Shown here piece after piece: positions 47,173 through 60,020 of a stretch of 64,000 nt of DNA. Positions within the stretch are counted from its first letter, which is position 1. Every line of letters starts with the position of its first letter. Under the pieces are notes generated by a model. It did no database searches. It was given only the letters and a program-made list of their open reading frames with translations, and was not told the origin of the DNA. The position numbers and the translations under genes were made by a program. Source of the stretch: Ehretia macrophylla (Eukaryota > Streptophyta > Magnoliopsida > Boraginales > Ehretiaceae); NCBI GenBank assembly GCA_037974665.1, contig CM075767.1, positions 27,863,498 through 27,927,497 of the forward strand, read 5' to 3'.

Positions 47173-49660
47173 TGTAACACCCCGATCCCTCTCGAGATCG
47201 GAAGTTCTATTAATCAATCTAATCGCAACCCAATTCCAAACCCAGGCATAAAATTTAGGGAAAAACGGACAGAGTCTCCCCTGTTTCTAGGAATAATGCA
47301 AACCTGCGATAGCATATAAGTGGACTAGCACCGTGTCCAACCTTTCAAAATTCCTCAAGGCCATCCGAGCCTCGATTCCCAACATTTAAACACAACAAGT
47401 ATATATACATTTCCAAGTACCCAAACTATTCTAACTCTTTCCTTTAGACAATACAAACATGTATTGAATCCAGAACTTACTAACCTATACATAAAACTTA
47501 AATGACTTTTCTTTACACATTGATTATATACATCTCATGAAAGTAAAATCTTTACATCTTTAACAACTCAAGCCACATAGCACGCAAGGCAACTCTTCAA
47601 GCACGATCTATCACATAACCACGAACTTTCCATTTAACATGGTATTTCCTGAAATGTGGTAGTGAGGAGTGAGTATACACAACATGTATACTCAGTGAGG
47701 GCGGAACAGATATCGAGGTGGAGAGAAAGAAGATTGTGCAATGCAAATAAGACAATTAAGCAATATAACCGAGAAGTAAAACAATCAATATAAACAACAA
47801 TACAATAAACAATTAATAAAAGCATTAACACAACCATTCAAAGCTATACCACACTTTGAAGGCTATGGTTCACTCATACGAGCAATGTACCATTTCACGA
47901 GCAATACATAAATCTCGAGCTTGATGTTGACAACGATGACAATAAGCGCGCAACCACCTTATAACTTCCACTGGGTGTACTCCGGATGTACCCCGACACA
48001 TCTACGACCCAAATCACCTAGGGCGGCACCCCTAGTGAGAATGGGAATAGGACATAGAGCTAGAGCAAACCAACCCTGGCAGCCCGAGACTGCCCAGAGA
48101 GGCCCATCACTCACGTGCCTGACACTATGCAATGCAATATGAGATACAAGCAATAAACGAGCGATAGCACGGAAGTGCAGATTTGTATCAACATTCAATA
48201 TATCAAGCACTTATAATCAATAATAGCAATCAATTAACTTTTCAAACATGATTATCATTAATAGCAACAAGAACACCAATTAAACAAGTAATAGCAGTTC
48301 AAACACGAAAACAACAAATATCACTATTCAATCTCTAACTTCCAAAGGCAATTACGAGCAAACGAGCTACGGGATTATGAAACCGATTTCACTACATTCA
48401 CTTAGGTACTACAAGGCATGTTTCTATATCACGAAACTTCACTTTCTTACCCGAAGCCCGAAAGTCCACCTACTGTGTTTGAACTACAACTATGCTAACC
48501 GATCGTTCAATCATTGCCACAACAGCGCCAAAAGTGCTTCTATGCCCTCAATAGCAAAACCCCCAACTCAATTCGAGCACGGTCAACACTTGGTCAAACG
48601 GCCCCTTTACGTTTCTTTGTCTAATTTTCAATTTTAACAAAGGCCAGTCCATTTTTATTGCACATTTTATCTTTCTAACATTAATGGCACCTATCCAAAT
48701 CAAGAAATCGTAATTCGGATCAAAATTCGAAAATCTAGGGTTTTACTCTTTAAAAATACTATTCATTATTCTTCGCCAATTTCAATTTGCGTTTCTAGCC
48801 GTAACAATTGCTAAATAACTAACAAGCAATGCTCTACGATCCCTAAAGAGACAATTCCAGGCAATTGCAGGCATTATAACGCATTAAATATCAAATCTAA
48901 GAAATTGAATCAAAAATCAAATTCGAATAAAAATGCACAAAAGCGTGAAAACCCTCACAAAGATTGAAGAGGAAGGCTTGCAAGCGCCCGAGCCACGATC
49001 CCCGAGCAATTCCATGCAAGATTGCGCAGGAAAAATGGAACCAAATTTTTTTTTCTTTGGGAGTTTCGACCATGGGGGGGGATACAAAGGGAATTTTGGC
49101 TTTTGTTTTGTTTTTATTTTTTCCTTGTTTTATTTATAAAAGATGACAAAGGGCATTTTGGTCCTTTTGCAAAGTCAAGCTTAACTGAAAATATGGTCAA
49201 ACAAGCTCGTTTTGATGACATTTATTCTAGCCCAAGCTAAAACAATGTAATTTTAATGAAAACCAACTAAAACTAGCGAAATTAAACTAGAAACACTATT
49301 CAAAAAATCCGAGAAATATTCTTCTAACTTTCATTTTCGAAATGCTACGATCAAACGATCAATAAACGATCACTACTAGAATGATAAGCCATTTCATAAA
49401 AATATAATTTTTGAAAAGTAACTTAGTTAAAAATTCACTCCTGCTCGGAGTTACTTTTCTCATTTAATTAAAAACCGAGTAATTAAATGCAAGAAAATAA
49501 AACCGATTATTAGAATAATCAAAATAATCAATATTCATATAAAAATAATTAATTTAACTATTTATAGAATATTTTAAAGAATTATGAAATTAATGCTAAG
49601 ATACGAATGAACAAGTTAATATAAACACGTAATCAAATGCAATTAAATACTAACATTTAA

Positions 49661-52150
49661 TGTCACGCCCCGACCCAACCCCCAAGCTAAAGGCTAAGTC
49701 CGGACCTGACACACGGACAGAGTCTCCCCTGTACCGTGGACATTCTGGAATCCTGTAAACTTACAAATAAGGTAACTACAAGGTAAACATACTTTTCATG
49801 ACTATATATAAAGATTCAAGGCCATCCGAGCCCTGAAGTAAACAATAATTCCAAAACCACACAAGCATGCAAGAACTTTGTTTACAACATAGTCTAGCAG
49901 CAATGACATTCTAGGATATCAGTAAAAACAACTTAAAAGTTAAGGCATTCTACATTAGCCATTCACTCCCAAGCATGCAAGGAAATAAAAGCAGAAACAT
50001 AGTTATTACAAGACATAGGCTTCCAATACTACACCACAATCTACTGTCCTTCCACTTTACACAACAATATATACATAGTCCTTAGGCCACAAAATAGGAC
50101 ATAATATAAACAGTTGAGCCTTCCACAAAGCAGTAAGAAATTAAACCACCTCAAGCTATCAGGCACAGCAACTAAGGTAAATGATCAATCTGAACTTCTT
50201 CTTCCTCAACTAACTCAACAAGCTGGGGATCACCCACATCGTCTCCTGAAACAGATATCGAGGTATGAGCAACCACTATTGCCCAGTGAGGGATATAGTC
50301 CCGGGGCGTGCAATGCAATAGATAATACAGTTATACAACAATATCACTTAGACAATTTAAGAAACAATGATATCTTAAGTAACCACACATTTAAAAGGAT
50401 ACATTTCACACAATCCCCTATACACCAATCTTCATTGGTCTTCATTCACGATCCACGAACCATGAGCACGATCACGATAAACCGGCATAATCCCCAAACA
50501 CTCCAGTGGGTGTACTCCGGATGTACCCCGATAATCCTACGACCCAACATCCCCTGGCAATCTCCGGACTAGGCGAATAAGGGACTAGGGCACGGAGTTT
50601 GAATATCCACTGGCAAGCCCTCTGCCGCCCAGCCGATATTCAACACATCCGCCCCTGACACTATGGTTGCGCAACCACTATGCAATGCACTTAACAATGG
50701 CAAGTTAATAGCAATAATATAAGCATTAACACATAGGAGGATCAACAAAGTAGGTTGACCTCGATGCAATTAGAATAGAAGCAATTATGTAAGCTAATAA
50801 GCAGTTTACAAAGGAACATATACAAAATAAGCATAGAATCATACCAAAAGCTCCAAATCAACTTGAAACCACATATAAACACTTAAGGAGTCATGCCATG
50901 GGTTTAGAAGTGTGAGTCAACCTAAATTGCACCTAAACCCCTTTGTTTTTCAAACTATTTCTCTTCCAAACCAAGGTTAATGATTCCATTTTCAAAGGAA
51001 ACTCTTCCAACCTTCTAACTAACCCTCAAGGTACCCTCTCAACCCTCTAACTCATTCAAATGCCCGCGATTCCGAAAGCCCCAAATTCCCTCTTATGGCT
51101 TTAAACTACACATACATTGTCCGGGCTTCAAACAAGGGATATCAGGGCTTCTATAGCACCTAGGTAGCCTAAGGATACTAGAATTGAAGCCCGAATTCAC
51201 CCGGATTCGCATTAACCCCGAAAGCCCAAAATTAAAGTCGACTATTTTACATTTTTAGCGATTTAAGGACAATGCAAGTGCACGAGGCTATTAGATTACC
51301 TTCACTACCACCTAAGGCATCTATTAGAAGCATTGAATCAAGCTAATTCGAGCAATTATGCAAAACCCTAGAAAAATGTCACTATTCACCCTAAAAATCA
51401 AACTAACGATTCTAACCGTTTAAATTGCGAAACGATGGCTCAAATATGTTCTCTAGCATTCATATACATGGTATAATAGCATAGATAATTAATACAATAG
51501 CATTTGAACACATTTTCAACAAATCAAGAAGTTGACAACTATTTAGAAATGCACAAATGAGCCGTGAAATCCCTCACCAATACGCGTAGGAGCACCTAGG
51601 AACCTTGCAAACACCCTACACTAGTTGCTCAAGGCTTGGAGTGGCTTGGATTGAGGAGTTGATGAGCAAAAATCACTTTTTCTACCTTCTTGCTGCTCTC
51701 GGCCCATGCACAGTGTTTTCATCTGCTATTTATTTTTTTTTGTTTGCTATATGAGCTAAAATGTGAGTTGTGTTGGCTTTATAAAAGGTGGGGTCTAGTT
51801 TGGGTCTTTAAGTGGCTTCTAAAATGCGCGTAGTAAGCTTAAAAACAAGCCTAAGGTGAAACATGTGTGCTAGTTAATTAAATCTTTAAGTTAGTTACGT
51901 AACACTATTCATTCAACTACAAAAATCATTTTCTAAACGAGCTCTCCTATCGCCTCTAGCTCAATTGCACATTTTTCCCACTACTTTAACAATTAATATG
52001 ATTTAATAAAAATGCTAATTAACTAATAGAATGCAGTTTAAAAATGAAGTGAATAGTAATTCAAGAAGGCAGTCAATAATGCACAGAAGGAAATGCGCAA
52101 ACAAGGGATCCAACAGTAATTGAATGCATGGCTAAATCTCGGGCGTCACA
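49661..52150 (-). repeat. Left (3') LTR of E5
   Basis: It starts TGTCACGCCCCGACCC and ends CTCGGGCGTCACA. The shared module spans 50506-50757, with the palindrome TGGTTGCGCAACCA at 50664-50677 and CAACAAAGTAGGTTG at 50743-50757. A TATA-like CTTTTATAAAG (minus) is at 51777-51787. The E5 pol frame runs 78 bp into this LTR. Confidence 0.94.
51777..51787 (-). promoter_or_regulatory. Probable TATA box of the E5-family LTR
   Basis: CTTTTATAAAG on the minus strand is present in both E5 LTRs (also 59317-59327), followed by a C/A-rich leader. The promoter in use would be the copy in the right (5') LTR. Confidence 0.5.
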
Positions 52151-54889
52151 TCCTCTCCTCCTTAAACTAATTGCGTCCACGCAATTCTTACATGATTCGG
52201 CGAATAACTCTGGATACCGTTCCCGCATCTGATCCTCTCTCTCCCACGTCGCATCCTCTACTCCGTGATGATCCCACAGAACTTTAACCATTGGAATGCT
52301 TTTAGTCCTCAACTCCTGAACTTTCTGATCAACAATTCGAAGAGGTTTCTCTGTGTAGGTCAAAGTTTCACTGATCTCTAGCGGTTCCGACTCAAGTATG
52401 TGAGACGGATCTGGCTGATACTTCCGAAGCATAGAAACATGGAATACATCATGAATTCTGCCCAGACTGGGAGGTAAAGCTAGACGATAAGCCAAATCAC
52501 CAACAGTTTCAGTTACCTCAAATGGTCCCACATATCGAGGACTGAGTTTACCTCCTTTACCATGCCGAATCAAACCCTTGCGAGGAGAGATTTTCAGAAA
52601 TACTCGATCCCCCACGACAAATTTCAGATCACGACAGCGTCTATCTGTATAACTCTTTTGCCGACTCTGAGCTATAAGCATCCTTTTTCTGATAAGCTGC
52701 ACATGATCAACCATTTTGTTCATTTCAGGTAAGAGAGTAGGGTCGATAGTCTTCATTTCACCAACATCATCCCAGTAGAGAGGAGACCGGCATTTACGCC
52801 CATAAAGTGCCTCATAAGGTGCCATACCAATAGTAGCTTGATAACTATTGTTATAAGCGAACTCTTCTAGTGGCAAATACTTCTCCCAACTCTTACCGAA
52901 GTCCAGAATACAAGCCCGCAACATATCCTCGAGGATTAAGATAGTTCTCTCGGATTGACCATCTGTCTGAGGATGATAAGCTGTACTGAAATTCAAAGTC
53001 GTGCCCAAAGCTTTCTGAATCTTCTGCCAGAACTGAGATGTGAATCTGGCATCTCTATCTGACACGATACTCTTTGGAATTCCATGAAGTCGGACAACAT
53101 TCTCAATATACAACTCTACCAGTTTATCAAGAGAATCAGACTTCATTTTAGCAATAAAGTGAGAAGTCTTGGTCAGTCTATCCACAATAACCCAAACTGA
53201 GTCATTACCCTTCGAAGACCTCGGTAAATCTGATACAAAATCCATGGTAATATGATCCCATTTCCAAACAGGAATAGCCAAAGGCTGCAACAACCCTGCA
53301 GGCCTCTGATGTTCTGCTTTAACTTTCTGACAAGTAAGACATCGAGCAACATAGTCAGCAATTTCTCTTTTCATATTATTCCACCAGAAATTCTGCTTCA
53401 AATCTTTATACATTTTAGTACTGCCTGGATGGATAGTATATCTAGAACTGTGTGCCTCAGCAAGAATATCATTCTTTAGAGTTGGATCATTCGAAATACA
53501 GATTCTACCTTTGAATTTGAGAATACCATCGTCGTGCAGTTTGAAATCCGACTCTCCCCCTTTAGAATTCTCTAAGACTTTCAATAATTGAAGATCAGCC
53601 TGTTGAGCTTCCCGAATCCTGGATAATAACAGAGATTGAATCTGCAAACTTGCGAATTGAATACCAGAATTTGAAGTACTAGGCTTCCATAAGCATAATT
53701 CTTCCATGAATTCCCAATTCTTGATAATCAAGCTAGCAACAGTAGCCTTTCGGCTCAAAGCATCAGCAACGATATTGGCCTTACCCAGAAGATAGTTAAT
53801 AGTGCAGTTATAGTCCTCAAGTAATTCCAGCCAACGCCTCTGCCTCATGTTCAACTCTTTCTGTGAAAATAGATATTTCAAGCTCTTATGATCTGTAAAG
53901 ATTTCAAACTTGTTGCCCCAGAGATAATGACGCCATTTCTTTAATGCAAGAATGATAGCTGCAAGCTCAAGATCATGAGTCGGATAGTTAAGTTCATAAG
54001 GCTTCAGTTTCCTAGAAGCATAAGCAATAACCCTGCCATTCTGCATCAATACACAACCCAGACCTTCCTTCGAAGCATCACTATAGATCACCAGATTATT
54101 ATAACCCTCAGGTAAAGCAAGAATAGGAGCTGTAGTCAATCTCTTCTTCAATTCCTGGAAGCTGGCCTCGCATTTATCACTCCAGTCAAATACTGTTTTC
54201 TTCTGAGTAAGTTGAGTTAAAGGCCCAGCAATCTTAGAGAAATCCTTGACAAACCTCCGATAATACCCAGCTAAACCAAGGAAGCTACGAATTTCTGTTA
54301 CAGTTTCAGGTCGTTTCCAAGATAACACAACTTCAATCTTCGCCTGATCAACAGAAATACCATCCTGCGAGATAATATGGCCCAGAAAAGCAACTTGCTT
54401 AAGCCAGAATTCACATTTGCTAAACTTTGCAAATAATTGATGCTCCTGAAGAGTCTGCAACACAATTCTGAGATGCTGTTCATGTCCCGCCTTAGATTTA
54501 GAATAGACAAGGACATCATCAATGAATATGACCACAAATTGGTCCAGATAAGGACGGAATACCCTCTGCATTAAATCCATGAATGCGGCGGGAGCATTAG
54601 TAAGACCAAACGGCAAGACAACAAACTCATAATGGCCATATCGAGTTCGGAAAGTAGTTTTGGGAACATCATCTTTCTTAATCCTCAGCTGATAATAGCC
54701 TTGCCTCAGATCGAATTTAGAGAATACCCTGGCGCCTTGCAACTGATCAAATAACTCTTCAATTAAAGGCAAAGGATATTTATTTTTGATGGTTACCTGT
54801 TTAAGACCCCGATAATCAATGCATAGGCGAAGAGATCCGTCTTTCTTTTTAACAAATAGAACTGGCGCGCCCCACGGTGAAGAACTCAG
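52073..54889 (-). CDS. E5 pol: RT, RNase H, integrase and chromodomain, long open frame
   Basis: This frame is open for 939 codons from just after the TAG at 54890-54892. It holds RT with FIDD at 54526-54515, RNase H ([19 protein letters not shown]), the integrase zinc site (HSSRYTIHP...CLTCQ), the DDE core ([29 protein letters not shown]), the GPF/Y-like region ([11 protein letters not shown]) and a chromodomain-like tail ([19 protein letters not shown]). All key catalytic motifs are present. It runs past ERYPELF through the polypurine tract into the LTR and stops at 52073. It would be made as part of gag-pol, which is interrupted upstream, so the element as it stands is probably not self-sufficient. 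Confidence 0.9.
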   Translation of the reverse strand: MSSSPWGAPVLFVKKKDGSLRLCIDYRGLKQVTIKNKYPLPLIEELFDQLQGARVFSKFDLRQGYYQLRIKKDDVPKTTFRTRYGHYEFVVLPFGLTNAPAAFMDLMQRVFRPYLDQFVVIFIDDVLVYSKSKAGHEQHLRIVLQTLQEHQLFAKFSKCEFWLKQVAFLGHIISQDGISVDQAKIEVVLSWKRPETVTEIRSFLGLAGYYRRFVKDFSKIAGPLTQLTQKKTVFDWSDKCEASFQELKKRLTTAPILALPEGYNNLVIYSDASKEGLGCVLMQNGRVIAYASRKLKPYELNYPTHDLELAAIILALKKWRHYLWGNKFEIFTDHKSLKYLFSQKELNMRQRRWLELLEDYNCTINYLLGKANIVADALSRKATVASLIIKNWEFMEELCLWKPSTSNSGIQFASLQIQSLLLSRIREAQQADLQLLKVLENSKGGESDFKLHDDGILKFKGRICISNDPTLKNDILAEAHSSRYTIHPGSTKMYKDLKQNFWWNNMKREIADYVARCLTCQKVKAEHQRPAGLLQPLAIPVWKWDHITMDFVSDLPRSSKGNDSVWVIVDRLTKTSHFIAKMKSDSLDKLVELYIENVVRLHGIPKSIVSDRDARFTSQFWQKIQKALGTTLNFSTAYHPQTDGQSERTILILEDMLRACILDFGKSWEKYLPLEEFAYNNSYQATIGMAPYEALYGRKCRSPLYWDDVGEMKTIDPTLLPEMNKMVDHVQLIRKRMLIAQSRQKSYTDRRCRDLKFVVGDRVFLKISPRKGLIRHGKGGKLSPRYVGPFEVTETVGDLAYRLALPPSLGRIHDVFHVSMLRKYQPDPSHILESEPLEISETLTYTEKPLRIVDQKVQELRTKSIPMVKVLWDHHGVEDATWEREDQMRERYPELFAESCKNCVDAISLRRRGCDARDLAMHSITVGSLVCAFPSVHY

Positions 54890-56845
54890 CTAAATGAATC
54901 CCTTCTCAAGCAAGCCCTGCAATTGAACTTTCAATTCCTGCAATTCAGGTGGAGCCATTCTATACGGAGTCCTAGAGATAGGTGAAGTCCCCGGCAATAA
55001 ATCAATCATGAACTCTATCTCTCTATCAGGCGGTAACCCAGGTAATTCCTCAGGAAAGACCCCCGGAAACTCCCTCACGATAGGTACATCATTCAATTTC
55101 AATTGATCCCCAGGTTGATTAATCAAATATGCAAGATAAGCCTCACAACCCTTGCTCAATAATTTAGATGCCCTAATAGAAGAAATAATAGGAGTTCCCG
55201 TAGATTTTCTACTACCAACTGTTTTAAGTATAGGCTGGTCAGGCATTTCTAGATAAACAATCTTCTTTCTACAATCAAGCTGGGCATAATATTTACTTAA
55301 CCAGTCCATCCCCAATATAATTTCAAAGTCATTGAAGGGTAGGATAATCAAATCAACAGGAAAAACACGACCCTCAATAAATATACTACATGCTCTGCAA
55401 ATAGATCTAGTAACAAACTTCGGACCCTTAGGAGTATAAACCACAATCTCATGCAACAGTTTATCATGTTTCAGTTTAGCATTTTGTGCACAAGTAGGAG
55501 TAATAAAAGAATGTGAAGCCCCGGAATCAATTAAAACCTTAACTGATTGATCATTAAGAAGAAAAATACCTTCTACCACAGCGGTTGTATCCGGAGGCTC
55601 CTCAGCATCCAAAGCAAATACACGGGCCTGACCTCGTGGTGGTGCTGCTGCAGCTGGTGCCCTGGTCTGAGAGTTATGAGCTGACGTCTGACCCTTAGGG
55701 TTCTTAAATTTCTGACGGTCTTTAACCATGTGCTGATCACTACCGCAACCTGTACATTTGTTATGTTTCTTCCAACAAACATCCTCAGTGTGGCCCTGAC
55801 GCTGACAGAAGCTGCACTGCTGGTGACGTCTTGCAACAGTGCCTCCCGAAGGAGCTTTGTAAGTAGAGGTAGCTGAACTACCCTGCTGCGAATGGGAAAC
55901 TGCTGGACGGAACTGACTCTGAGTCTGACTCTGAACTGGTCATGCCTGAGTCTGAGTAGGCCCTGTATAACTCTGAGTCTGCCTCGGCTGTGAACTCTGC
56001 CCAACTGATACAGCCTGCCCCTGGTACCCTTGACTCTGAGACTGAAACCGCTTACTCGATTGACTAGTCTCAGCTAACACATCGGCCTTGCGTTTCACAA
56101 ATCTCGAGGCGGCTCGGACTACTGCAGCATAGTTAGGAAAATCATTTGCAGACAAATTCAGCATAATATCCCTCCTCAAACCCAGGATGAACCTCTAGAT
56201 CTTCATGTCCTCCGGCTGAATCAAAGCTGGTGCATAACGGGAAAGCCGGGTAAAAGTAGCCTCGTATTGATCTACTCTCATACTCCCCTGTTTCAAGTTT
56301 ATGAACTCTGATTGACGCCTCTCGCGGGGCAACCACCGATATATACTTGTCTCGGAATTCTCGGACAAAGTCGGCCCACGAATGATGAACCCCCTCGGTT
56401 TCCCATTTTTCACTGACGGTACGCCACCAGTCTTCAGCATCACCCTCGAGAAGGAAAGTAGCATAAGTAATCTTCCTGTCATCATGGCACTCGAGTATTG
56501 CTGCCACTCTCTCAAACTTCCTTAGCCACATCTCAGCCTTCATATCGTCCGGCTCTCCAAAGAAAGGATAGGCCCCATGATGAATGAACCGGTCATACAG
56601 ATTACCTCCGGTAGGGCCACTACCTCTGGCTCTCGCAGCCTGATTACCTCCAACGACCCTGGCTGACCCTGTTGTGTCACAAACTGGGCAATAGTGTTCA
56701 TAGCAGTGGCCATCGTGGCCAAGATCTGTGCAGTGCTCGGTTCTTGAACCTGCGGTGCATTTTCTGCCACCTCAGCTTCTTACCCCTGAACCCCCTCTGG
56801 TTCTCCATCAACATTCGGATTTTCAGTACGACGGCGGGGCCCCAT
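54890..56845 (-). pseudogene. E5 gag, protease and start of RT, disrupted
   Basis: The likely start is the ATG at 56845 (MGPRRRTENPNVDG). The capsid core reads GDAEDWWRTVSEKWE and SEFINLKQGSMRVDQYEATF, followed by a Gln/Ser-rich linker and zinc knuckle CSFCQRQGHTEDVC (~55810). Protease has an intact VLIDSGASHSFI (Asp at ~55527), then the RT N-terminus follows. Lesions: TAA at 56780-56782, a frame change near 56620 and its reversal near 56335, TAG at 56195-56197, TGA at 55940-55942, and TAG at 54890-54892. The second knuckle has lost its last Cys (KDR for KDC). Confidence 0.9.
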
Positions 56846-57178
56846 CTCGAATAGCTAGAATGCAAAGTGTTATGACAGGTATATATATGTATATATGCAA
56901 TTTATAAGTAAACACATATAGAAAAGTCCAAATAGATTCACATAAAGTCAAGTACATAGAAGTTCAAATAGATATTCCACATTCTTGAAGTACACATAAA
57001 TCACTAGATCATACTTGACATTCTAGACTCTTGATATTCTATTTCCATGCTAGCATGTTCATTCCTAATTCAAATTTCACTTAGGCAAATCAAAATCGAA
57101 GACTCATGTATTCACAAAGTCACATAACAAATCTCTACCCACAGACCGAGAAATTTAACCCGGCTTCATGCAATCTAT

Positions 57179-57191
57179 AGCTCTGATACCA
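57179..57191 (-). other. Primer binding site of E5 (initiator tRNA-Met type)
   Basis: The minus strand reads TGGTATCAGAGCT, a few bases inside the LTR that begins at 57198. Confidence 0.88.
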
Positions 57192-57197
57192 CTTAAA

Positions 57198-59690
57198 TGT
57201 CACGCCCCGACCCAACCCCCAAGCTAAAGGCTAAGTCCGGACCCGACACACGGACAGAGTCTCCCCTGTACCGTGGACATTCTGGAAACCTGTAAACTTA
57301 CAAATAAGGTAACTACAAGGTAAACATACTTTTCATGACTATATATAAAGATTCAAGGCCATCCGGGCCCTAAAATAAACAATAATTCCAAAACCACACA
57401 AGCATACAAGAACTTTGTTTACAACATAGTCTAGCAGCAATGACATTCTAGGATATCAGTAAAAACAACTTAAAAGTTAAGGCATTCTACATTAGTCATT
57501 CACTCCCAAGCATGCAAGGAAATAAAAGCAGAAACATAGTTATTACAAGACATAGGCTTCTAATACTACACCACAATCTACTGTCCTTCCACTTTACACA
57601 ACAATATATACATAGCCCTTAGGCCACAAAATAGGACATAATATAAACAGTTGAGCCTTCCACAAAGCAGCAAGAAATTAAACCACCTCAAGCTATCAGG
57701 CACAGCAACTAAGGTAAACGATCAATCTGAACTTCTTCTTCCTCAACTAACTCAACAAGCTAGGGATCACCCACAGCGTCTCCTGAAACAGATATCGAGG
57801 TATGAGCAATCACTGTTGCCCAGTGAGGGATATAGTCCCGGGGCGTGCAATGCAACAGATAATACAGTTATACAACAATATCACTTAGACAATTTAAGAA
57901 ACAATGATATCTTAAGTAACCACACATTTAAAAGGATACATTTAACACAATCCCCTATACACCAATCTTCACTGGTCTTCATTCACGATCCACGAACCAC
58001 GAGCACGATCACGATAAGCTGGTATAATCCCCAAACACTCCAGTGGGTGTACTCCGGATGTACCCCGATAATCCTACGACCTAACATCCCCTGGCAATCT
58101 CCGGACCAGGCGAATGAGGGACTAAGGCACGGAGTTTGAATATCCACCGGCAAGCCCTCTGTTGCCCAGCCGATATTCAACACATCCGCCCCTGACACTA
58201 TGGTTGCGCAACCACTATGCAATGCACTTAACAATGGCAAGTTAATAGCAATAATATAAGCATTAACACATAGGAGGATCAACAAAGTAGGTTGACCTCG
58301 ATGCAATTAGAATAGAAGCAATTATGTAAGCTAATAAGCAGTTTACAAAGGAACATATACAAAATAAGCATAGAATCATACCAAAAGCTCCAAATCAACT
58401 TGAAACCACATATAAACACTTAAGGAGTCATGCCATGGGTTTAGAAGTGTGAGTCAACCGAAATTGCACCTAAACCCCTTTGTTTTTCAAACTATTTCTC
58501 TTCCAAACCAAGGTTAATGATTCCATTTTCAAAGGAAACTCTTCCAACCTTCTAACTAACCCTCAAGGTACCCTCTCAACCCTCTAACTCATTCAAATGC
58601 CCGCGATTACCCCAAAAGCCCCAAATTCCCTCTTATGGCTTTAAACTACACATACATTATCCGGGCTTCAAACAAGGGATATCAAGGCTTCTATAGCACC
58701 TAGGTAGCCTAAGAATACTAGAATTAAAGCCCGAATTCACCCGAATTCACATTAACCCCGAAAGCCCCAAATTAAAGTCGACTATTTTACATTTTTAGCG
58801 ATTTAAGGACAATGCAAGTGCACGGGGTTATTAGATTACCTTCACTAGCACCTAAGGCATCTATTAGAAGCATTGAATCAAGCTAATTCAAGCAATTACG
58901 CAAAACCGTAGAAAAACGTCACTATTCACCCTAAAAATCAAACTAACGATTCTAACCGTTTAAATTGCGAAACGATGGCTCAAATATGTTCTCTAGCATT
59001 CATATACATGGTATAATAGCATAGATAATTAATACAATAGAATTTGAACACATTTTCAACAAATTAAGAAATTGACAACTATTTAGAAATGCAAAAATGA
59101 GCCGTGAAATCCCTCACCAATACGCGTAGGAGCACCTAGGAACCTTGCAAACACCCTACACTAGTTGCTCAAGGCTTGGAGTGGCTTGGATTGAGGAGTT
59201 GATGAGCAAAAATCACTTTTTCTTCCTTCTTGCTGCTCTCGGCCCATGCACAATGTTTTCATCTTCTATTTATTTTTTTTTGTTTGCTATATGAGCTAAA
59301 ATGTGAGTTGTGTTGGCTTTATAAAAGGTGGTGTCTAGTTTGGGTCTTTAAGTGGCTTCTAAAATGCGCGTAGTAAGCTTAAAAACGAGCCTAAGGTGAA
59401 ACATGTGTGCTAGTTAATTAAATCTTTAAGTTAGTTACGTAATACTATTCATTCAACTACAAAAATCATTTTCTAAACGAGCTCTCCTATCGCCTCTAGC
59501 TCAATTGCACATTTTTCCCACTACTTTAATAATTAATATGATTTAATAAAAATGCTAATTAACTAATAGAATGCAGTTTAAAAATGAAGTGAATAGTAAT
59601 TCAAGAAGGCAGTCAATAATGCACAGAAGGAAATGCGCAAACAAGGGATGCAACAGTAATTGAATGCATGGCTAAATCTCGGGCGTCACA
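57198..59690 (-). repeat. Right (5') LTR of E5
   Basis: This is the partner of 49661-52150 with the same ends, followed by the TSD tttaa. Module parts: GTACTCCGG box from 58043, palindrome at 58201-58214, CAACAAAGTAGGTTG at 58280-58294; TATA-like site at 59317-59327. Confidence 0.94.
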
Positions 59691-59905
59691 TTTAAGATGA
59701 CACTTAATTAAATACAAGAAAATAAATCCAATTACTATAAATAATAAAAATAGGTAATAATCTTTTAAATTAATCAATATAAAAATTATTCGAATATTTT
59801 TAAAAGAAATATCAAAATAGTGCAAAAGGGATGATTTAACTAATTAAACACTTAATTAAATGCAGTCAAATGCTATTAAATGCATGCCGGGTTCAGGGTA
59901 TGACA

Positions 59906-60020
59906 GGGCACCTGTGGGAACATCTCTACTGACGAACCATTTCAATAGTACGGGTGCTGCCGTGCCACGAGGCACGACCATAGACGTAATAAAAAAGAAA
60001 AAGTTATGTAGTTGGACCAT
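59906..60020 (-). pseudogene. ccmFC: ccmFC exon 1, amino-terminal part
   Basis: The ATG at 60018-60020 opens the usual CcmFC start MVQLHNFFFFITSMVV, then AAPVLLKWFVSRDVPTGA, ending at the TSD gggca. The frame continues at 47167 without loss once the solo LTR and one TSD copy are removed. The gene start is thus separated from the rest of exon 1 by 12.7 kb of retrotransposon DNA and cannot be expressed as CcmFC. Confidence 0.94.

Larger units (their letters stand above)
49661..59690 (-). mobile_element. E5: autonomous-type Tekay/Del-like LTR retrotransposon nested in the solo LTR
   Basis: This is a complete 10,030-bp element on the minus strand. It has LTRs of ~2.49 kb (49661-52150, 57198-59690), an initiator tRNA-Met primer site (57179-57191), gag-pol and a polypurine tract (52151-52165). 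The TSD tttaa is at 49656-49660 and 59691-59695. Its LTRs differ at about 1-2% by eye, so it is recent. Its pol is the least damaged of the three coding copies. LTR ends and polypurine region match those of non-coding E4. Confidence 0.95.
47173..59905 (-). mobile_element. Solo LTR of the E3 family in ccmFC exon 1, split by E5
   Basis: The left part 47173-49660 begins TGTAACACCCCGATCC, the reverse complement of the E3 LTR end, and the right part 59696-59905 is the reverse complement of the E3 LTR start. Together they make ~2.7 kb, one LTR without interior. The TSD is gggca (47168-47172, 59906-59910). It holds the GTACTCCGGATGTACCCC box near 47977. The LTR inserted into the mitochondrial DNA as a nuclear element would, recombined to a solo LTR, and was later hit by E5. 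Confidence 0.93.

Noticed and set aside
50114..50572. A 152-codon plus-strand frame, repeated at 57651-58139
   Set aside because: It is antisense to transcription within the E5 LTRs and is duplicated only because the LTR is.
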